Assembly (NCBI GenBank): GCA_000696115.1
Contig: JJOH01000011.1
Location: 62,001-126,000, forward strand
Length of the DNA: 64,000 nt
Origin: Streptomyces olindensis
Lineage (GTDB): Bacteria > Actinomycetota > Actinomycetes > Streptomycetales > Streptomycetaceae
Reading direction: 5' to 3'
The notes beneath the pieces were generated by a model that saw only the letters and a list, made by a program, of their open reading frames with translations, did no database searches and had not been told where the DNA came from. Of this stretch, positions 57,401 to 64,000 are shown one piece after another (position 1 is the first letter of the stretch; the number at the start of each line of letters is the position of its first letter). Position numbers and translations under genes: made by a program.

Positions 57401-58178
57401 TCAGAGCGTCCGCCAGGCCCCGGTGCTCGGCGCAGCGGGCGAAGAAGTCGGCGCGTACGCCGACCAGCACACGCAGCCGGTTGTCTGGTTCGCGGGCGGC
57501 GAGCAGCAGATCGATGAACCGGGCGCGCTCGCGCGGGTCGCGGCACAGGGTGAAGACCTCCTCGAACTGATCCACCACGACCCAACTCTCCGGCTCATCC
57601 TCGGCCGGGGCGAGAAGGTGGCCATAGGTCGTGGCGGGCGTCGGCCCCGGGGTCAGGATCCGGAGTGTCGCCGGGCAGGCGCGCGCCGCGATCTCCTCCT
57701 GCAGCCTCGGGATCAGGCCGGCCCGCAGCAGCGAGGACTTTCCGCTGCCGGACGGCCCGAACAGCACCGCGAACCGGTGCTCGCACACCAGCTCGCCGAG
57801 TTGGTCGACCATCCGCTGCCGTCCGAAGAACAGGTGCCGGTCGTCCGGCTCGAACCGGACAAGCCCGCGATACGGCGCGGGCATGTCCGTCACGTCCTCG
57901 GTGGAGGCCCGGCGTATCTCGGCCTCGGCCTCCTTCCAGCGCAGCTCCCACTCGGCCGGGTCGCCCGCGCAGGCGCGTACATAGCCTCGCATGACGGCGA
58001 GGGAGGGCAGCCGTTCGCCGGCGGCCGCTTGTGACAGCGTTGTCGCCGAGAAACCCGCAGCCTTGGTCATCGCCCGGTACGAAGGGCTTCCGGCAGCCTT
58101 GCGCAGTTCCCTCAGCTCGTAGGCGAGCCGCTGAACGGGCCCTGCTGTCGGGTCCAAGGGTCTCTCGGGACGCCCCAT
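54471..58178 (-). CDS. XRE-STAND (nSTAND1) ATPase with WD40 repeats
   Basis: 1235 residues. Domains: XRE helix-turn-helix (about 14-75, YRAMTKAAGFSATTLSQAAA), STAND NTPase with Walker A GPSGSGKSS (141-149) and Walker B WVVVDQFEE (199-207), winged-helix and helical parts to about 510, one membrane helix (514-537), then WD40-type repeats (several FSPDG motifs, about 590-1200). STAND proteins act as ligand-triggered switches, and some work in phage defence. I choose the ATG at 58178, where AGAGG precedes and the HTH begins shortly after. No effector domain or partner gene is visible. Confidence 0.88.
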   Translation of the reverse strand: MGRPERPLDPTAGPVQRLAYELRELRKAAGSPSYRAMTKAAGFSATTLSQAAAGERLPSLAVMRGYVRACAGDPAEWELRWKEAEAEIRRASTEDVTDMPAPYRGLVRFEPDDRHLFFGRQRMVDQLGELVCEHRFAVLFGPSGSGKSSLLRAGLIPRLQEEIAARACPATLRILTPGPTPATTYGHLLAPAEDEPESWVVVDQFEEVFTLCRDPRERARFIDLLLAAREPDNRLRVLVGVRADFFARCAEHRGLADALNGAALLLGPMSADELREAVVGPAQAAGFFVERTLTSRLVDEVLDEPGGLPMLSHVLLESWRRRKGRVLTLDGYEAAGAVRGAIAASAEEAYHGLTPNQARAARHLLLRMVAPGQGTPDTRRPLTRAELDDWANPDVPVVVERLTGARLLTADEDGVQLAHEALITGWPRLHGWIELDRERLRHHRMLEDAVRTWLEHGRDPGALYRGTRLARAEELFPDHRADPALTQPERAFLTAALDAREAERRAAVRTVRRHRILTVSLSAVLAVALLTAFAVCRAADENQRRRTQDAARRIADVADALRTTDPRTALLLGAAAWRVAELPETRRALLGSLAQPETDTFTDPAPGDGPRRSLAHGGHVLLSSSGTSWSTWDVTTRRRIGAGRLPSGIATGVGADGRVLAVAVDGGVRLWDTATGRWTGGATPLRTEDFHFTDDGRALLAAEGDRVRLQSVVDGRVLFETPAANAAVTALSADGRRAAVCPTGQAPQLWDTAGRRELPGAWQQDRVCAADTALVALGPGQLAAARGSHVLVWDTTTGRQIADLRASAAQYASFSPDGSFLATADLGEIRVWRLTTPEAPVLRYSLDNQYLYGGLHWDQDGRTLRYLEGGTVHTLDLGPAATPAWSSGALDDVRLSPDGRTYATAQRLGDHYLFRLRSTTDNRLLRILSPVPIPVSTDPALPVVPGDTLPLETFSPDGTQFAYGVSAPGRTVTHQPFAVWDVSHARPVTSLDLPGGAAIGAVLGPRGRTLAVARNTDTGDVVDEVWDTGSRRRKTVLIGVTAGHLAVRPDGSLLVGDGRVAGLPSGGAAAQDLVQGDEVGALAFAADGSLFAAGDQTGRVALWDGRLGRRLGILRNVFPRPLGTDPEGVSAVAFSPDGRTLAVAGNAGGLQLWDVATQQRLGGELTTPGEEIDSVAFSADGTTLYAGSAHVPLQRYTVDPGRAVALVCARAGGVGLTPEQWHTYVPDAPYRRICG

Positions 58179-58409
58179 GCGCTCGTACCTCTCGTACTTC
58201 TGATTGAAAGTTGCAACAAAAACGACGTTGGGGCGGACCATACGGTTCCGCTGGAGACGGTCGGGTTGACCACAGGTGACGGGCGGATGACGCGGCACGT
58301 TTCACTCCGCCCGCGGGGTTGATTGCCCTCCCGGTCGCGCGCAACGCCGTGGTCGCGACGCCGCGTGCCCTGCGGGCCTGCAGGCCGGAGGCTCGCGAGG
58401 CACTGTTGA
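58179..58409. other. Promoter region of the STAND gene
   Basis: About 230 bases with no gene. An AT-richer patch (58200-58225, including GTTGCAACAAAAACG) lies just upstream of the STAND start and may hold its promoter. Confidence 0.35.
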
Positions 58410-58755
58410 CCCGTTCAGCCACCTCTGACGGACAGGCTCGGCGGCCGGGCGTCGGTAACCGCCGCCTACGACGAGCCGGTGATCAGCGAAGGCATCACCG
58501 TCACCCCGGTCGCCGAGGTCGGCTCGGGGGTTCGGCGGCGGGGCAGGACGCGAAATCGGCAAGGACAAGACCGGCGAGGGAGGAGGCGGAGCTGGGGCCC
58601 GACCCGTCGGGTTCATCGAGATCAAGGAGGGCACCGCGACGTCCAAACCGCTCCGGGATTCCTGAGTGGACGTGGTCCTCCCCCTCGCGGCGCTTCTGAT
58701 CGGCGTTGCCGTTCCGCGTCTCGCTCGCCGCCTCGCCAAACTCCGCGTTCACTGA
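58410..58755 (+). pseudogene. GerW-family sporulation protein pseudogene
   Basis: The frame reads VQPPLTDRLGGRASVTAAYD then EPVISEGITVTPVAEVGSG, shifts by one extra base in the run of G at 58526-58530, and continues GFGGGAGREIGKDKTGEGGG, GARPVGFIEIKEG and SKPLRDS. A TGA at 58663 then interrupts it, and the same frame finishes VDVVLPLAALLIGVAVPRLA before TGA at 58753. This is a complete small GerW/YtfJ-like protein carrying one insertion and one nonsense codon. Total length is 115 codons plus one base. Confidence 0.7.
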
Positions 58756-58988
58756 ATCGCGCGCCGGCGCCTTCACCCAGGGCAGTGGCCCTTGCGGAAC
58801 CGGTCGCCCGCTCCGGTCAGACGTCTCCGCAGGCACCCCCATGGCGACCTACCGGCGGCCATACGCACCGCTTATATCTTGATTCAACGAGATCCTCTAC
58901 CGGGCGCCACAAGGATTGCCTAGTTTGGCTGGCACATCGCGGAACCTACCGCATAGCTCCATCCCTGCCGATCGAGCGAGGCATAACC

Positions 58989-59270
58989 ATGGCATATCTT
59001 CAGATCACGCTTCAGGTGGACCCGGCCAACCGCGTAGCGGCCGCGGGTGTATACGAGAAGTACAAGCAGCCGTTCCTGGACACGGTACCGGGCGCCAACA
59101 GCAAGGAACTCCTCGTCCGGGACGAGGACGTCCAGGTCCTCCACGGCTTCAGGAGCGTGGCCGACGCGAAGGCGTACCTGGAGAGCGACCTGTTCACCCG
59201 CGATGTGGTGGGCGGTCTGTCCCCGCTTCTGAAGGCGGCACCCGAGGTGCGCCTCTACGACACGGTCTGA
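58989..59270 (+). CDS. Small dimeric alpha/beta-barrel-type protein
   Basis: 93 residues starting MAYLQITLQVDPANRVAAAG. The strand-helix-strand pattern (YLQITLQV, helix, LLVRDEDVQVLHGF, helix, VRLYDTV) suits the antibiotic-biosynthesis-monooxygenase-like dimeric barrel fold, but no catalytic residue is evident. It precedes the DinB gene by 3 bases and is likely co-transcribed with it. A broken relative lies at 25175-25320. Function unknown. Confidence 0.75.
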   Translation: MAYLQITLQVDPANRVAAAGVYEKYKQPFLDTVPGANSKELLVRDEDVQVLHGFRSVADAKAYLESDLFTRDVVGGLSPLLKAAPEVRLYDTV

Positions 59271-59273
59271 GCG

Positions 59274-59813
59274 ATGAGCGACCTCACCGCGCTGCTGCGG
59301 GAGTACGACCGTGCCCGCGCCTATACCGACGATCTGTGGCGGGACCTCACGCCGGACGAGGTGACCTGGCGTCCGCACGAGGACTCCAGTGCCATCGGCT
59401 GGCACCTGGGCCACCAGGCGCATGTCGCCCACTTCATGATCCGCAACCTGACCGCGGCCGAGCCCAGCCCGGACCCGGAGCTGGACGGGCTCATGGACTC
59501 GGCGAACCCGGAGAAGTTCCGCGGCGCGCTGCCCACCGTCGAGCGGCTGACCGCGTTCCGCAACACCGTCGCTGAACGCGTCCACGCCCGAATCGGCGAC
59601 ATCGCCACGGGCAAGGTCGGCGCCCCCACCCAAATGTCCGTCGTCGGGGCCCACTTGCTGACGGCACTGATCAATCACGAGTACCAGCACGACCAGTGGA
59701 TCAGCGAAGTGCGCGCCGAAAACCTCGGCCACGCGCTTCCGCCCGATCCCGCCTCCGACCGGCTGAGCCTCAGCCGTGTCGACGGCTACCTCGTCCTCAA
59801 CCCCTACGCCTGA
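59274..59813 (+). CDS. DinB family protein
   Basis: 179-residue four-helix-bundle protein. Likely metal-binding His residues: His44 and His47 (GWHLGHQ) and two or three in INHEYQHDQW. DinB-family members include thiol-dependent transferases (mycothiol or bacillithiol S-transferases) and proteins of unknown role. Starts 3 bases after the previous stop and ends 22 bases before the SDR, pointing to an operon. Confidence 0.82.
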   Translation: MSDLTALLREYDRARAYTDDLWRDLTPDEVTWRPHEDSSAIGWHLGHQAHVAHFMIRNLTAAEPSPDPELDGLMDSANPEKFRGALPTVERLTAFRNTVAERVHARIGDIATGKVGAPTQMSVVGAHLLTALINHEYQHDQWISEVRAENLGHALPPDPASDRLSLSRVDGYLVLNPYA

Positions 59814-59835
59814 CCAACACACACAGGAGCACTAC

Positions 59836-60621
59836 ATGTCCAGCACCACCACCCTCGACTTCACCGGCCAGAAGGTCGTCGTCATCGGCGGCACCAGCGG
59901 CATGGGCTACGCCGTCGCCCGCCACGTCCTCGACGCCGGCGGCACCGCCGTCGTCACCGGCCGCACCCAGGCCAACGCCGAGGAGGCCGCCGCCGCGCTG
60001 TCCACCCACGGCAAGGCCGTCGGCCTCGCGGCCGACCTGACCGACCCCGCGGCCCTCGACGGCCTGCGCGAGACGCTCACCCGGGACCACGCCGACGCCA
60101 CCCTCCTCGTCAACGCGGCCGGTGTCTTCGCCCCGAAGTCCTTCCTGCAGCACACCGGCGCGGACTACGACCGCTACCAGGCCATCAACCGCGCCTTCTT
60201 CTTCATCACCCAGACCGTCGTCAGCAACATGATCGACCGCGGCGCCAAGGGCTCGATCGTCAACATCGGCTCCATGTGGGCACACCAGGCCATCGCCGCC
60301 ACGCCCTCGTCGGCGTACTCCATGGCCAAGGCCGGCCTGCACTCGCTGACCCAGCACCTGGCGATGGAGCTCGCCTCGCACGGCATCCGCGTCAACGCGG
60401 TCGCCCCTGCCGTCGTTCGCACCCCGATCTACGAGGAGTTCATCCCCAAGTCGGACGTCGACTCCGCCCTCGACGGCTTCAACGACTTCCACCCGCTCGG
60501 CCGCACCGGCACCCCCGACGACATCGCCGCCACCGTGGTCTTCCTCCTGTCGAACCAGACGGACTGGGTCACCGGCGCGGTCTGGGACATCGACGGTGGC
60601 GTCATGGCCGGCCGTAACTGA
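59836..60621 (+). CDS. SDR family oxidoreductase
   Basis: 261 residues. GGTSGMG cofactor motif, VNAAG, IGSMW with the catalytic Ser, YSMAK (YxxxK), and a C-terminal VWDIDGGVMAGRN. AGGAG lies 6 bases before the ATG. It follows the DinB gene in a probable three-gene unit. Substrate unknown. Confidence 0.88.
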   Translation: MSSTTTLDFTGQKVVVIGGTSGMGYAVARHVLDAGGTAVVTGRTQANAEEAAAALSTHGKAVGLAADLTDPAALDGLRETLTRDHADATLLVNAAGVFAPKSFLQHTGADYDRYQAINRAFFFITQTVVSNMIDRGAKGSIVNIGSMWAHQAIAATPSSAYSMAKAGLHSLTQHLAMELASHGIRVNAVAPAVVRTPIYEEFIPKSDVDSALDGFNDFHPLGRTGTPDDIAATVVFLLSNQTDWVTGAVWDIDGGVMAGRN

Positions 60622-61036
60622 CCTTCGACCAGGCAGCACAGGCCACACAGGCTGTCGCGGCGCTGTAGCCACGTCTGCCCCTGGTGCTCGGCGAGAGGGC
60701 CCAGCGGTCGCGCTGCCGGCCACACGTCGGCCGGGCGACTCGTCGTCGGCGCCCCGTCCCCGTCTCGCGGAGGCGAGGGACGGCGCCATCGGACCGGCCC
60801 CGACACCGCCGCCCTCCTGCCGACACCAGGGAGCAGGAGCACCTCGCCCCACAGCACTTCGGAGATCGTCGCCGATGGGCAACACCCCTCGGTGCCGCCG
60901 GGTCGGCCCGACCACCTCGGTGACCACACCCCTCAGCGCACCGATCGCCCCGCGGTCTCCCACACATGCAAGTCCCACGCCGACCGCTCCGAGTGAGCGA
61001 TACCCACGCATCACGTCAACAAAGGAATCAGCACGC
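60622..61036. other. Intergenic region before osmC
   Basis: 415 bases with no convincing gene on either strand. AAAGGA at 61020-61025 serves the OsmC gene. No terminator hairpin or promoter pair stands out. Confidence 0.4.
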
Positions 61037-61588
61037 ATGTCCCTGATCAACGACATCGACGTCCAGGCCCTGCGGGACACCAAGGAAGCCGTCCGGGCCA
61101 ACCCCGAGCTCGGCCATGCCAAGTTCTCGGTCAACGGATCCTGGCAGGGCGGCTGCCGGCTGACCGCACAGACCGGTGCGCTGACCGCGGGTGGCGAGCT
61201 CGATGAGAAGCGCGTCGCGCGGTACACGATGAGCAGCGACGAACCCGTCGCGCTGCTGGGCTCCGACACCGCCGTGTCCCCCGCGGAGTACCTGTTGCAG
61301 GCCCTCGCCGGCTGCTACACCGTCACGCTCGCCGCGCACGCCGCCGCCCGGGGCATCGAGCTCAAGGACTTCCGCCTGGAGCTCGAAGGCGACGTCGACC
61401 TTCGCGGGTTCCTCGGCATCGACCCGTCGGTCCGTCCGGGCCTGCAGCAGGTGCGGGTCCGCCTGCACATCGACGCCCCGGACGCCCCCCGCGAGCAGTT
61501 GGAGGAGCTCGTCGCCCTCGTCGAGAAGCACTCGCCCATCCGCGACACCCTGGTCAGCCCCGTCGACGTCGTCACCTCGCTCGCGTGA
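61037..61588 (+). CDS. OsmC family protein
   Basis: 183 residues. OsmC fold with AEYLLQALAGCYTVTLAAHA holding the first (peroxidatic-position) Cys. The second motif, normally CPVxxTL with the resolving Cys, reads SPIRDTL, so only one of the pair is kept. Classical members reduce organic hydroperoxides with dithiol help. It has its own leader and is separated from the Lpd gene by a hairpin. Confidence 0.86.
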   Translation: MSLINDIDVQALRDTKEAVRANPELGHAKFSVNGSWQGGCRLTAQTGALTAGGELDEKRVARYTMSSDEPVALLGSDTAVSPAEYLLQALAGCYTVTLAAHAAARGIELKDFRLELEGDVDLRGFLGIDPSVRPGLQQVRVRLHIDAPDAPREQLEELVALVEKHSPIRDTLVSPVDVVTSLA

Positions 61589-61616
61589 TCGCGCCCGCCG
61601 GCCAGGCATGAGCCAC

Positions 61617-61662
61617 GGCCCCGCCCGAACGCCGATCGGACAGATCGCGCCCGGGCGGGGCC
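61617..61662 (+). terminator. Hairpin between osmC and lpd
   Basis: An 11-base perfect stem (GGCCCCGCCCG) with a 24-base loop, followed by ATTTG. A plausible terminator or attenuator 29 bases after the OsmC stop. Confidence 0.6.
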
Positions 61663-61716
61663 ATTTGTCGATACCGATCGGACGCCACAGAGATGGAAAT
61701 GGAAGAGGAACGACCC

Positions 61717-63129
61717 ATGGTCGAGCAGGACGAGCGATTCGATGTTGTCGTACTCGGCGCCGGCCCCGGTGGCTATGTGGCCGCCGTCCGCGCCGCCCAG
61801 CTGGGCAAGCGTGTCGCGGTCGTCGAGGAGAAGTACTGGGGCGGCGTCTGTCTGAACGTCGGCTGCATCCCCACCAAGGCTCTGCTGCGCAACGCAGAAC
61901 TGGCCCACCTCTTCACCCATGAGGCGAAGACCTTCGGCATCAAGGTGGACGGCCAGGTCTCCTTCGACTACGGCGAGGCCTTCCGCCGCAGCCGCAAGGT
62001 CGCCGACGGCCGGGTCAAGGGCGTCCACTACCTGATGAAGAAGAACAAGATCACCGAGATCGACGGCCGCGGCACCTTCCTCGACCCGCACACCCTCCAG
62101 GTGACCGGCTACGACGGCAACACCCGCACCATCGGCTTCGACCACTGCGTCATCGCCACCGGGGCCACCCCCAAGCTGTTGCCCGGCACCAAGCGCAGCG
62201 CCCGCGTGGTCACCTTCGAGGAGCAGATCCTCGCCGGCGACCTCCCCCGGTCGATCGTCATCGCGGGCGCCGGCGCGATCGGCATCGAGTTCGCCTACGT
62301 CCTCCACAACTACGGCGTGAAGGTGACCATCGTCGAGTTCCTCGACCGCATGGCACCCCTGGAGGACGCCGAGGTCTCCGCCGAACTCGCCCGCCAGTAC
62401 CGCAAGCTGGGCATCGACGTCCTCACCTCCACCCGCGTCGACGCCATTGACGAGTCCGGCCCCCAGGTCCGCGTCACGGTCACCGGCAAGGACGGCTCCC
62501 AGCAGGTCCTGGAGGCCGACAAGGTCCTCCAGGCCATCGGCTTCGCCCCGAACGTCACCGGCTACGGCCTGGAGAACACCGGCGTGACGGTCACCGAGCG
62601 AGGCGCGATCGACGTCGACGGCCGCTGCCGCACCTCCGTCCCGCACCTGTACGCCATCGGTGACGTCACCGCCAAGCTGATGCTCGCGCACGCCGCCGAG
62701 GCCATGGGCATCATCGCCGCCGAGACGATCGCGGACGCCGAGACCATGGAACTGGACTACGCCATGATCCCGCGGGCCACGTTCTGCCAGCCGCAGATCG
62801 CCAGTTTCGGCTACACCGAGGCCCAGGCCCGCGACCTCGGCCACGACGTCAAGGTCGCCAAGTTCCCGTTCACCGCGAACGGCAAGTCCCACGGCCTCGG
62901 CGACACCACAGGCTTCGTCAAGCTCATCAGCGACGCCAAGTACGGCGAACTCCTCGGCGGCCACCTCATCGGCCCCGACGTCACCGAACTCCTCCCCGAA
63001 CTCACCCTCGCCCAGCAATGGGACCTCACCGTCCACGAGGTCGCCCGCAACGTCCACGCCCACCCCACGCTGAGCGAGGCCGTCAAGGAAGCCGTGCACG
63101 GCCTGGCCGGCCACATGATCAACCTGTGA
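61717..63129 (+). CDS. lpdA: Dihydrolipoyl dehydrogenase
   Basis: 470-residue FAD disulfide reductase. FAD motif GAGPGG (14-19), redox pair Cys45/Cys50 ([13 protein letters not shown]), NAD motif [13 protein letters not shown], and the C-terminal His449/Glu454 pair (HAHPTLSE). It reoxidises lipoyl groups of 2-oxoacid dehydrogenases with NAD+. No E1 or E2 genes adjoin. I start at the ATG at 61717, with GAGGA 7 bases upstream, rather than at the earlier in-frame ATG at 61693. Confidence 0.9.
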   Translation: MVEQDERFDVVVLGAGPGGYVAAVRAAQLGKRVAVVEEKYWGGVCLNVGCIPTKALLRNAELAHLFTHEAKTFGIKVDGQVSFDYGEAFRRSRKVADGRVKGVHYLMKKNKITEIDGRGTFLDPHTLQVTGYDGNTRTIGFDHCVIATGATPKLLPGTKRSARVVTFEEQILAGDLPRSIVIAGAGAIGIEFAYVLHNYGVKVTIVEFLDRMAPLEDAEVSAELARQYRKLGIDVLTSTRVDAIDESGPQVRVTVTGKDGSQQVLEADKVLQAIGFAPNVTGYGLENTGVTVTERGAIDVDGRCRTSVPHLYAIGDVTAKLMLAHAAEAMGIIAAETIADAETMELDYAMIPRATFCQPQIASFGYTEAQARDLGHDVKVAKFPFTANGKSHGLGDTTGFVKLISDAKYGELLGGHLIGPDVTELLPELTLAQQWDLTVHEVARNVHAHPTLSEAVKEAVHGLAGHMINL

Positions 63130-63166
63130 GCCGCCGACAGTCGTTCGTGGCTGTCCCTCGACGAAT

Positions 63167-63200
63167 TGGCCCAGCGGCTCAACACTTTGCCGCTGGGCCA
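63167..63200. terminator. Terminator after lpdA
   Basis: A perfect 12-base stem (TGGCCCAGCGGC) around a 10-base loop, between the convergent lpdA and NhaA-DsbA genes. Confidence 0.78.
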
Positions 63201-63278
63201 TCGGCATGGCCGCCGACCAATCGCGCTCGGAGACGGCTTCGAGCCCTCAGCCGTATGTCTCGTTCCGGCCGGTTGCCG

Positions 63279-64000
63279 TCAGGTCAGGACGGCGGCCCGT
63301 TCACGAGCGGCACGGACGGCGGCGGACAGGCTCGTGATGTCGTAGGCGCCGTGGTGTCTGCGGCCGTTGACGAAGAACGTCGGCGTGCCGGCCACGCTGC
63401 TCAGGTCCGCGGACTCGACGTCCTCGGCGACATGCGCGGCGCCGGCGTGGGCGTGCATGTCCCGTTCGAAACGGGCCGTGTCGAGGCCGATCTCCTCGGC
63501 ATAGGCGACCAGGTCCTCGAATCGCAAGGCACCCTGATGGCTGATCAGCACCTCGTGCATCTCCCAGTAGCGGTCTTGCAGCGCGGCGGCCTCCGCAGCC
63601 TCGGCGGCAAGCTGGGCATGAACGTGGACGTCGGTCAGCGGCAGGTGACGCCATACGTAGCGCACGTCCCCGAAGTCGGCGAGGAGTTCACGGACGACCG
63701 CCTCGGCCTTGCCGCAGTGGGGGCACTCGTAGTCGCCGTACTCCACGACGGTCACCGGGGCGTGCCACGGTCCTCGTACGTGGTCGCGGTCGGGGTCGAC
63801 GGGCACGGCGAGGTCGGTGATCGTCTCGGCCTTGCCGAGCAGTGCCCGTCGCCGTGCCGAGGTCGGCAGCAGGCCGATCACGGCGGTGACGAGGCCGGAG
63901 GTCAGCAGGGAGAGGATCAGCGTGCTGAGGATGCCGATCTTGGCTTCGTCGAGCCGTGGGCCGTCGAAGGCGAGCGTCGCGATGAGCAAGGAGACGGTGA
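63279..64000 (-). CDS. NhaA-type Na+/H+ antiporter fused to a DsbA-like thioredoxin domain (5' end beyond window)
   Basis: At least 240 residues in the window; the frame is open to the right edge. The first part ([20 protein letters not shown], then a hydrophobic helix) matches the last helices of NhaA. A linker leads to a DsbA-like domain with active site CPHC in [13 protein letters not shown], cis-Pro in [11 protein letters not shown], and a helical insert. Actinobacterial NhaA proteins with such a tail exist. The TTG near 63989 is not taken as start because the upstream residues continue the NhaA sequence. Confidence 0.82.
   Translation of the reverse strand, partial: TVSLLIATLAFDGPRLDEAKIGILSTLILSLLTSGLVTAVIGLLPTSARRRALLGKAETITDLAVPVDPDRDHVRGPWHAPVTVVEYGDYECPHCGKAEAVVRELLADFGDVRYVWRHLPLTDVHVHAQLAAEAAEAAALQDRYWEMHEVLISHQGALRFEDLVAYAEEIGLDTARFERDMHAHAGAAHVAEDVESADLSSVAGTPTFFVNGRRHHGAYDITSLSAAVRAARERAAVLT

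Overview
The window is about 70% G+C, uses GTG starts freely, has many 1- and 4-base start/stop overlaps, and carries families typical of Streptomyces: LacI regulators with a central CpG operator, an XRE-STAND-WD40 ATPase, a GerW-type remnant, and secreted proteins and lipoproteins of unknown function. I read it as a Streptomyces chromosome segment, probably from a variable arm, because intact catabolic operons alternate with decayed gene fragments. I found no tRNA, rRNA, CRISPR array or intact insertion sequence.

Positions 1-22.9 kb form a polyol region built around myo-inositol. The minus-strand iol operon (iolC, an aldolase, iolB, iolD, iolA, a sugar-porter permease, iolG) runs from 22821 down to 14180. 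A ribose-type ABC importer lies at 10025-13075. Two further minus-strand operons hold Gfo/Idh/MocA dehydrogenases, an SDR, an IolH-like protein and a second xylose-isomerase-like barrel. Two LacI-family regulators sit among them. Two palindrome classes, TTAGATCGATCTAA and TTAAAGCGCTTTAA, occur exactly at the operon promoters and suggest two regulons. A canonical inosose dehydratase (IolE) is not seen.

Positions 22.9-31.9 kb are a mixed region: remnants of an aldehyde dehydrogenase, a response regulator, a small dimeric-barrel protein, an MMPL transporter and a fumarylacetoacetate-hydrolase-family protein lie around an intact MarR regulator, an FtsX/MacB-type ABC exporter, a sensor kinase without an adjacent response regulator, and a secreted tripeptidyl-aminopeptidase-like hydrolase.

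Positions 31.9-42.8 kb carry a nine-gene minus-strand operon for an aromatic compound. It encodes a flavin monooxygenase, an extradiol-type dioxygenase, an ACMSD-like amidohydrolase, a cyclase, two FAH-family hydrolases, an SDR and a two-subunit CoA-transferase. A divergent LysR regulator and an MFS transporter belong to it. The substrate cannot be named from sequence alone.

Positions 42.8-53 kb hold a scar joining the 3' halves of a monooxygenase and a DapA-like gene, an MMPL transporter, a TetR/aldo-keto reductase pair around a long operator, a complete class I P450 system (P450, 3Fe-4S ferredoxin, ferredoxin reductase) with its own TetR, and an aldo-keto reductase pseudogene.

Positions 53-64 kb hold a Trp-rich secreted protein, a lipoprotein, the large STAND ATPase, a GerW-family pseudogene, a small dimeric-barrel protein, a DinB protein, an SDR, an OsmC protein, dihydrolipoyl dehydrogenase and, at the right edge, an NhaA-DsbA fusion cut by the window.
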